From assembly GCA_013360535.1 (NCBI GenBank), contig JABWBL010000177.1, positions 1 to 7,022 of the forward strand: 7,022 nucleotides of DNA, in the 5' to 3' direction. Of this stretch, positions 1 to 3,898 are shown one piece after another (positions within the stretch are counted from its first letter, which is position 1; every line of letters starts with the position of its first letter). A program made the position numbers and the translations under genes. Origin of the DNA: Planctomycetaceae bacterium. GTDB taxonomy: Bacteria; Planctomycetota; UBA1135; GCA-002686595. The notes beneath the pieces were generated by a model. That model was not told the origin of the DNA and ran no database searches. It saw only the letters and a program-made list of their open reading frames with translations.

Positions 1-147
1 CTGCTCCTGCGCCGCGGCCTCGAAGGCCTCGCCCACGAGGACATCGCCCGCGAGCTCGGCATCACCACCGACGCCGCCATCAAGCGCTGGACCCGCCTGC
101 GCGAGCGCCTCGCCACCGCCCCACGCTTCGTGCAGCTCGCGAGCTAG
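1..147 (+). CDS. ECF-type RNA polymerase sigma factor, C-terminal fragment (sigma-70 region 4)
   Basis: The gene enters from the left edge in frame 1 and ends at the TAG at 145-147, so 48 C-terminal residues are visible. They fit region 4 of a sigma-70 family factor, the helix-turn-helix that contacts the -35 promoter element: RRGLEGLAHEDIARELGI, then TTDAAIKRWTRLRERL. The pattern 'EGLxHEDIAxxLGI...AAIKRWxRLRxRL' is typical of ECF-like factors, with the HTH at about visible residues 9-38 and only ten residues after it. The promoter-binding and core-binding region 2 lies outside the window. The next gene begins 79 bases downstream on the same strand and encodes a membrane-anchored protein, so the two could be functionally linked, but no anti-sigma motif is visible there. 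The family is fairly secure; the subgroup cannot be decided from the fragment. Confidence 0.85.
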   Translation: MLLRRGLEGLAHEDIARELGITTDAAIKRWTRLRERLATAPRFVQLAS

Positions 148-226
148 TCGGCGCGCGTGTCTCGGATTCTGGCGACGACGCTGTGGCCAGGGCATCTGGG
201 CGCGCTAGCGGCCTCGGGTTCCCGCG

Positions 227-2212
227 ATGACCAAGACCCCTGCCTGGCGGCGACTTGCCGTTCTTCTCCTGATCGGCGCGGTGGCGACCGTCGCGTTCCT
301 GCGTTGGAGAACTCTCGCGACTGCACCGTCCGGCGCGGAACTCGAGCGTCACGTTCGATCTGCGGCCGACGTAGGCATCGCCGTCATCGGCGCGCCGAAA
401 GAAGCGCCAGCTGCCGAGTTCGATGGCCTCGAAACCGAAGCACGTCGCGAACCGGATGCGAAGCTCGTTCTTCCGTCCGGGTTCGAATGGCAGGGTTCGT
501 TCCTGTTCGAGAATCGGGCTGGTGTGGTGAGCCCCGTCGAGCAAGGCAGCTTCAAGCTCGTGTTTCGACGCGAGCGGGGCGATGCGCGCGGGATCGACGT
601 TCAATGCGTGAATGGTTCCTGGAACTGCACGCTGGACGAGATGCCGACAGGTCTCGAGATCCTGCAGATCGAAGATGCGCGAGTCGGGGAGCGAGCCTGC
701 GACGTCGTGTCTCCGAGGCGCATCGCGTCGGAGTCTGTCGGCGAACCTCTCGAGGTCATCGTCCGTTGGCCCATCAAGTCGCTGCTCCACGTGTTGGATG
801 ACGAGACGGGCGAGCCGCTGCAGTCCATCCTCGTTGCCGAGAGTTCCGGTCGATTCCTTCCCTCGGAGAGGCAGGTCCTTCATGGCCGACCACTGGCGTC
901 GCCGCTCACGCTCAACGACCTGCCCTTGAGACGGGGACCTCAGGATATTTGGGTGAGCGCTCCGGGCTACGCGTGGGGCCAACTCGCCGTCGACATTGGA
1001 GATGGAACGACGAAGTCCGTACGGCTGAAGCGCAGCGGTCAACTGATAGCGACGTTCACCAACGTGCCGGAGCGCGAAAAGGGGACGCTGGTAATTCAGG
1101 TCCGCACGGCAGATCCACTGAGGAACCGCACCTCGTTCGGGCAGCTTCCGGAGGAGGAGATCACGGGGATCTTGAACGCATGGGAGGAGATCGTCGCCGA
1201 GTTTCAGCTCCAACCCGCGAACGCAACCTTCACGACGACCTTGCTGCCGGGGTTCTACCGCGTCGAAGCCGCGTTCCATCAGGCAGGCGGGGCCGGTTCG
1301 CAGGTGCTGGCGTCCGATTACGTCACGGTCAGCGCGGGAACTCCGACGAATGTCTCCCTGCGCTTGAAGCCACCGACGTTGGAGGGCGTGTGCGCCGTGA
1401 GCGGCCGAATTCACGTGCCATCCGGCATGAAGCGCGCCAGAGCCGTCACGTTGCGGTCGCGGCGAACGGGCAAGGACGTCGGCGCGCTGCGGCCGGCATT
1501 GAGCATGGTGTCCGAGGACATTCGAGGCCGCGTCTACGAGTGGGGCCCCGAAGCGCTCTGCTGGGGGGAGTTCCAGATCCACGTGGACGGCGTGGAGTAC
1601 CTGACGACCTTCACCGTGCCCGAGATCGCTGAGCACATCCTCGAGTTGAACATCCCGCGAGCGACCGAGTTCCTGCTGCGATTCGTGGATGCGGCTTCGG
1701 GCGCGATCGTCGAGCCGACGGACGTCTCGTGGATCCCGGCCTTGGCGAGCGACGTCACTCACACTGGCACGAGTCAGACCGTGTCGCTGGACACGGCGCG
1801 CGGAGGTTATCCTGTGTCCTGCGCCGCCGAGGTCATCTGCGTGTTTGCCGGGGATCTCAGGAGCCTCGGATACGAGCTCGCGTCCGAAGACAAGCTCATC
1901 GTCGTTTCCCCGGGAGTTCGGGACATTCCGGTACGGCGCTTCACCGCCGTCCGAGTCGAGCTGCGAGAACGCGGAGAAATCCGGTCCATACCCAGTGGCT
2001 TCTGGTTCTCGGTGCTCGACGCTGAAGGGAACTACGTGAACGGGGCGAGCTGGAGCGACACGTTGTTCGAGGGCCACGAGCTGTCTGCGGCCGGCAGTTA
2101 CCACCTCGAATTCGAGTCCATCGACGGGTACGAGGAGATCGGACCGCTCGTCGTCGATGTCGCCGACGGCGAGATCAAGACCGTCACGATCGATCTGGTC
2201 CGCAAACCGTGA
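227..2212 (+). CDS. Membrane-anchored protein with carboxypeptidase-regulatory/CnaB-like beta-sandwich segments
   Basis: A 661-residue protein. The N-terminus has basic residues (K3, R8, R9), then a hydrophobic stretch at about 10-25 (LAVLLLIGAVATVAF), giving either an uncleaved anchor or a signal peptide; the rest should lie outside the cytoplasm. Residues about 176-273 look like a carboxypeptidase-regulatory/CnaB-like sandwich: 'LLHVLDDETGEPL', a proline/aromatic turn 'WVSAPGYAWGQLAVDIG', and closing strand 'KSVRLKRSGQL'. Further beta-rich segments with the same rhythm (GFYRVEAAF...TNVSLRLKP; LRFVDAASGAIVEP; YHLEFESIDGYEEIGPLVVDVADGE) run to the C-terminus, suggesting about four to five sandwich units. 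No enzyme motif was found. The start is fixed by an in-frame TAG at 206-208 with ATG 227 the only following ATG; the Shine-Dalgarno is poor. Third codon positions look less GC-rich than in the beta-helix gene. It follows the sigma-factor gene and may share its transcript. Function is unknown; a surface or transport-associated role is inference. Confidence 0.85.
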   Translation: MTKTPAWRRLAVLLLIGAVATVAFLRWRTLATAPSGAELERHVRSAADVGIAVIGAPKEAPAAEFDGLETEARREPDAKLVLPSGFEWQGSFLFENRAGVVSPVEQGSFKLVFRRERGDARGIDVQCVNGSWNCTLDEMPTGLEILQIEDARVGERACDVVSPRRIASESVGEPLEVIVRWPIKSLLHVLDDETGEPLQSILVAESSGRFLPSERQVLHGRPLASPLTLNDLPLRRGPQDIWVSAPGYAWGQLAVDIGDGTTKSVRLKRSGQLIATFTNVPEREKGTLVIQVRTADPLRNRTSFGQLPEEEITGILNAWEEIVAEFQLQPANATFTTTLLPGFYRVEAAFHQAGGAGSQVLASDYVTVSAGTPTNVSLRLKPPTLEGVCAVSGRIHVPSGMKRARAVTLRSRRTGKDVGALRPALSMVSEDIRGRVYEWGPEALCWGEFQIHVDGVEYLTTFTVPEIAEHILELNIPRATEFLLRFVDAASGAIVEPTDVSWIPALASDVTHTGTSQTVSLDTARGGYPVSCAAEVICVFAGDLRSLGYELASEDKLIVVSPGVRDIPVRRFTAVRVELRERGEIRSIPSGFWFSVLDAEGNYVNGASWSDTLFEGHELSAAGSYHLEFESIDGYEEIGPLVVDVADGEIKTVTIDLVRKP

Positions 2213-2220
2213 CGTTCCCC

Positions 2221-2242
2221 GCGCTGAGCGTGGGCTCGGCGT
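2221..2242 (+). terminator. GC-rich hairpin just after the 661-aa gene
   Basis: Eight bases after the TGA stop, arms GCGCTGAGC and GCTCGGCGT pair over nine positions (two G-T wobbles) around the loop GTGG. No T-run follows, so it is not a classical intrinsic terminator. It could be a U-less terminator or a 3' end stabiliser separating this gene from the next transcription unit. Confidence 0.4.
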
Positions 2243-2291
2243 CGTCACCAATGCCGCGCACGCTACAGCAGTGGTCGAGTAGGCCGCGGGC

Positions 2292-2320
2292 TTGACGGGT
2301 CCGCGCGAGGGGCACATTCT
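2292..2320 (+). promoter_or_regulatory. Possible sigma-70-type promoter for the 2406-3483 operon
   Basis: TTGACG (2292-2297, five of six to the -35 consensus) is followed after 17 bases by CATTCT (2315-2320, three of six to the -10 consensus). It lies about 85 bases upstream of the preferred ATG at 2406. The same TTG could be read as an upstream start codon, but a promoter element explains it better. The -10 box is weak, so confidence is limited. Confidence 0.35.
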
Positions 2321-2391
2321 CGAGTGCGTGGCGTTCGTCGCTCTCGGCGATGCGCGCGGCGGCAGCGGTCGAACTTCGACGCGTTCGAGGC

Positions 2392-2396
2392 GGGAG
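2392..2396 (+). promoter_or_regulatory. Shine-Dalgarno GGGAG that decides the start at 2406
   Basis: GGGAG lies nine bases upstream of ATG 2406. This, and the signal-anchor-like N-terminus that begins exactly there, favours 2406 over the in-frame TTG at 2292, which would add 38 arginine-rich residues in front of the anchor. Confidence 0.6.
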
Positions 2397-2405
2397 ACAC
2401 GCGAC

Positions 2406-3011
2406 ATGGAGAAGGGCAATCTGGCGGTCGTTCTCGGGCTCGGGCTGTTCGTAGGCGCGGGCGGGATGGCGCTCTTGAGGTTGGGCACGAGCGCGGAGGC
2501 AGGGGAGAACGTGGTGCTGGCGGCTGACGTGTCCAACCTGGCGGCGTCCGTGTCGAGGCTGGAGGTCGTCGTCAAGGAACTCGACTGGGCAGTGCGCGCG
2601 AGTTCGGTCGGCGTCGCAGCGCCAGCGACGGAGTCGAACCGGGAGCAGGTGCGATCGGAGCCGCCCGCGGATTCGGGGCAACTGGCGCAGGCGATGTTGC
2701 GCCTGGCCGAAGCGCTCGAGAGTTTCTCCGTGAAGCTCGACAAGAGCTCGAAGGCGATCGGGCCGCTGGAGCTCAACACTGCGGCGGTCTCCAACGCTTC
2801 GCTGCTCGAGATGGCGGAGGTTCCAGAAGAGCGATTGAAGCTCACGCATTTCGGCTGGACCCCCCAGATGGTGCTCGACCGCTACGGCGCGCCGAGCGAC
2901 ATCGGCCCGTCGCCGAGCGGCGGTGGCGTGAAGTGGTACTACTTCAACGCGACCGGACCCGACTTCATCTTCTGGTTCATCGACGGCTCCGTGGCGAGCG
3001 TGATGAAATGA
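2406..3011 (+). CDS. Membrane-anchored coiled-coil protein with BamE/SmpA-like C-terminal domain
   Basis: A 201-residue protein. Residues about 5-24 (NLAVVLGLGLFVGAGGMALL) form a hydrophobic anchor or signal segment, followed by TSAEA. Two amphipathic, probably coiled-coil helices lie at about 38-64 (LAADVSNLAASVSRLEVVVK) and 91-113 (LAQAMLRLAEALESFSVKLD), with a proline/glutamate-rich linker between. The last 65 residues have the pattern of SmpA/OmlA/BamE-type small domains: 'GWTPQMVLDRYGAPSDI' (the G-x-T-x-x-x-V-x-x-x-x-G-x-P turn), then 'VKWYYF' and 'FIFWFIDGSVASVMK'. In BamE relatives this fold binds partner proteins at the envelope; here only the pattern is visible and the outer-membrane assembly role should not be assumed. 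The TGA stop overlaps the ATG of a micro-ORF (ATGA at 3008-3011), and an ABM-fold gene follows, so an operon is likely. The alternative is an unrelated small alpha/beta domain. Confidence 0.8.
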   Translation: MEKGNLAVVLGLGLFVGAGGMALLRLGTSAEAGENVVLAADVSNLAASVSRLEVVVKELDWAVRASSVGVAAPATESNREQVRSEPPADSGQLAQAMLRLAEALESFSVKLDKSSKAIGPLELNTAAVSNASLLEMAEVPEERLKLTHFGWTPQMVLDRYGAPSDIGPSPSGGGVKWYYFNATGPDFIFWFIDGSVASVMK

Positions 3012-3118
3012 GGCCGCAGGTTCCGGGAGCGCGACTCCCCAACGGCGGTGCCGTTCCGCTCGACCTGAAACCCGCACGGCCCGACGAGCGGGGCGAGATT
3101 GCGGAGGCGCACGCATGA
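3008..3118 (+). CDS. Possible 36-residue micro-ORF coupled to both neighbours by ATGA overlaps
   Basis: ATG 3008-3010 overlaps the stop of the upstream gene as ATGA, and its own TGA (3116-3118) overlaps the ATG of the ABM gene as ATGA (3115-3118), so the frame tiles the gap exactly. The product would begin MRPQVPGARLPNGG and end RGEIAEAHA: proline- and arginine-rich, hydrophilic, with no membrane segment or known motif. There is no good Shine-Dalgarno, so it would depend on reinitiation. By my count about 26 of 35 codons after the ATG end in G or C, near background, so the codon signal is neutral. Two small hairpins lie inside the same stretch, and structured non-coding DNA is an equally reasonable reading. 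Confidence 0.3.
   Translation: MRPQVPGARLPNGGAVPLDLKPARPDERGEIAEAHA
3025..3055 (+). other. Two tandem small hairpins in the intercistronic stretch
   Basis: GGGAG/CTCCC (3025-3029 with 3035-3039, loop CGCGA) is followed one base later by AACGGC/GCCGTT (3041-3046 with 3050-3055, loop GGT), both perfectly paired. They start 13 bases after the stop at 3011 and precede the Shine-Dalgarno at 3103. No T-run follows. They could trim or attenuate the message between the two genes, or be incidental in GC-rich DNA. Confidence 0.35.
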
Positions 3119-3483
3119 GCGGTGCGAGCGAAGGACCGTTCGCGAAGCTGCCGGAGCCGCCGTACTACGCGGTGATCTTCACGAGCCTGCGCACCGAGCG
3201 CGAAGGTGTGGAGTACGGGCGGGTCGCCGACGCGCTGGTCGAACTCGCGCGCGATCAGCCGGGGTTCCTGGGCGTCGAGAGCGTGCGCGACGGCGAACGC
3301 GTGGGCATCACGGTGAGCTACTGGCGCGACGAGGCGTCGATCGCGGCGTGGAAGCGGCTCGCGGTGCACTTGGGCGCGCAACGGGCCGGCCGCGAGCGCT
3401 GGTACGAGCACTACGAGCTGCGCGTCGCGCGTGTCGAGCGTGCGTACTCGTCCGTGACCAGTCCGCGCGCCGGACTCGAGTGA
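3115..3483 (+). CDS. Antibiotic biosynthesis monooxygenase (ABM) fold protein
   Basis: A 122-residue protein. It matches the single-domain ABM family (dimeric ferredoxin-like fold), especially the group that includes Bacillus YqjZ: 'YYAVIFTSLRTEREGVEYG' (first strand), 'ADALVELARDQPGFLGVESV' (helix then strand), 'GITVSYWRDEASIAAWK' (strand then helix), and 'GRERWYEHYELRVARVERAY' (helix then last strand). Some relatives are cofactor-free oxygenases or haem degraders, but most members of this subgroup have no assigned substrate. No signal peptide is seen, so it should be cytoplasmic. The start is supported by GGAGG at 3103-3107, seven bases before the ATG. It lies 103 bases after the BamE-like gene, or overlaps the micro-ORF if that is real. 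It ends 31 bases from the 3' end of a convergently oriented tRNA. Family assignment is firm; the reaction is not known. Confidence 0.88.
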   Translation: MSGASEGPFAKLPEPPYYAVIFTSLRTEREGVEYGRVADALVELARDQPGFLGVESVRDGERVGITVSYWRDEASIAAWKRLAVHLGAQRAGRERWYEHYELRVARVERAYSSVTSPRAGLE

Positions 3484-3514
3484 CCGGGGCACGCGCGGGT
3501 CGGGCTCGCGGAGG

Positions 3515-3610
3515 TGGAGGCCGGCCTCGGAGTCGAACCGAGCGATCCGATGGTTCGTCGGACCCGACGGGTTTGCAGTCCGCGGGGGACGCCCGCCCCC
3601 TGCACCGGCC
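3515..3610 (-). tRNA. Atypical class II tRNA-Cys(GCA), selenocysteine-tRNA-like in shape
   Basis: Read on the minus strand from 3610. Acceptor GGCCGGT (3610-3604) pairs with GCCGGCC (3525-3519), six Watson-Crick pairs plus T-G. U73 is at 3518 and an encoded CCA at 3517-3515. The T arm is CTCGG-TTCGACT-CCGAG (3542-3526), a perfect B-box. The anticodon loop CTGCAAA (3578-3572) gives GCA, cysteine; its stem GCGGA/CCCGT has an A-C mismatch at 31-39 and a G-T at 27-43. The D stem is GGGGG/CCCCC (3600-3596 with 3588-3584) with loop CGGGCGT. After CG, the variable arm is a 7-bp hairpin GGTCCGA/TCGGATC (3564-3558 with 3550-3544, one G-T) with a 7-nt loop. Total 96 nt. Ordinary bacterial tRNA-Cys has a short variable loop; the long arm, longer D stem, G8 instead of U8 and absence of a base between D and anticodon stems recall tRNA-Sec, while GCA and U73 are cysteine determinants. 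It may be a minor or specialised cysteine tRNA, a recoded tRNA-Sec, or a decaying gene. Confidence 0.8.
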
Positions 3611-3640
3611 CATGGAATCTGAGCCACGATCCTCGGCCAC

Positions 3641-3727
3641 GGTTCGCAGCTTGGAAGGGAGAGGAGTTCTGGCCCTTGCCGGCGGCCCGGTCGGGCCGTG
3701 ACCCAATTGCGATGGTTCGCAACTTGG
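3641..3727. repeat. Imperfect 14-nt direct repeat GGTTCGCA[G/A]CTTGG
   Basis: The motif occurs at 3641-3654 (with G) and 3714-3727 (with A), start-to-start 73 bases, 13 of 14 identical. The second copy forms the right arm of the palindrome at 3698-3731. Both lie upstream of the minus-strand tRNA and upstream of the plus-strand beta-helix gene, so they could be binding sites for a shared regulator. Chance similarity is not excluded. Confidence 0.45.
3683..3698. promoter_or_regulatory. Perfect palindrome CGGCCCG-GT-CGGGCCG
   Basis: Seven-base inverted arms (3683-3689 and 3692-3698) around GT. As RNA it would form a 6-bp stem with a GGTC loop. It directly abuts the larger dyad that begins at 3698. 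No T-run is present on either strand. Confidence 0.4.
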
Positions 3728-3731
3728 TCAC
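3698..3731. promoter_or_regulatory. 34-nt dyad, possible operator or structured leader
   Basis: The arms are GTGACC (3698-3703) with GGTCAC (3726-3731), and TTGCGA (3707? boundary given by loop: 3708-3713 region) with TCGCAA ending at 3722, around a TGGT centre. Over 15 positions 13 pair, with two internal mismatches. The core is a near-ideal two-fold symmetric site of the kind bound by dimeric repressors, lying between the divergently transcribed tRNA and beta-helix genes. It would also fold as an RNA hairpin. No regulator is encoded nearby. Confidence 0.45.
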
Positions 3732-3805
3732 GGCGCGCGCCCGGGGGCGAAACAAGGCGCCCGCGGAGGGCCGGAAGCGGGGGAGTGGGCGGAATTCGCG
3801 GAAAA

Positions 3806-3823
3806 GCGGACTTCGGTGTCCGT
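3806..3823 (+). other. Small hairpin in the leader of the beta-helix gene
   Basis: GCGGAC (3806-3811) pairs with GTCCGT (3818-3823), five Watson-Crick pairs plus one G-T, with the loop TTCGGT. It lies 76 bases before the start codon. Its significance is uncertain in DNA of this composition. Confidence 0.25.
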
Positions 3824-3829
3824 TGGCGC

Positions 3830-3868
3830 GGGGGAGGCGGAAGCAGGGGGAAGCCGGGGTGCACGGGG
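3830..3868 (+). other. G-rich tract with G-quadruplex potential in the 5' leader
   Basis: Four runs of four or five G (3830-3834, 3846-3850, 3856-3859, 3865-3868) are separated by loops of 11, 5 and 5 bases on the coding strand, ending 30 bases before the ATG at 3899. The first loop is longer than the usual seven-base limit but contains extra GG pairs. If formed in the mRNA it would sit just upstream of the ribosome binding site. Confidence 0.3.
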
Positions 3869-3886
3869 TGCTCCGGAGTCCCATTT

Positions 3887-3890
3887 GGAG
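3887..3890 (+). promoter_or_regulatory. Shine-Dalgarno GGAG for the beta-helix gene
   Basis: GGAG lies eight bases upstream of ATG 3899. With the signal peptide that begins at this ATG, it fixes the start of the large secreted protein. Confidence 0.6.
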
Positions 3891-3898
3891 TGATTCCC

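Noticed and set aside
187..199. CCAG-GGCAT-CTGG hairpin between the sigma factor gene and the 661-residue gene
   Set aside because: Only four base pairs and no T-run; too weak to call a terminator.
2292..2405. N-terminal extension of the BamE-like protein from the TTG at 2292
   Set aside because: It would put 38 arginine-rich residues before the membrane anchor; the ATG at 2406 has a good Shine-Dalgarno, and the TTG is better explained as a -35 element.
80..2845. Very long open frame (921 codons) on the minus strand
   Set aside because: It lies opposite the 661-residue protein and part of the next gene, is rich in arginine and histidine, and shows no domain or signal sequence. Long antisense frames are expected opposite GC-rich genes.
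3714..3731. Possible second tRNA remnant suggested by GGTTCGCA near the first tRNA
   Set aside because: It lacks the GGTTCGAnnCC T-arm, no acceptor or anticodon arm can be built around it, and the symmetry is that of a palindrome.
3484..3898. tRNA-associated integration site
   Set aside because: No integrase gene is present and I found no second copy of the tRNA 3' end within the window.
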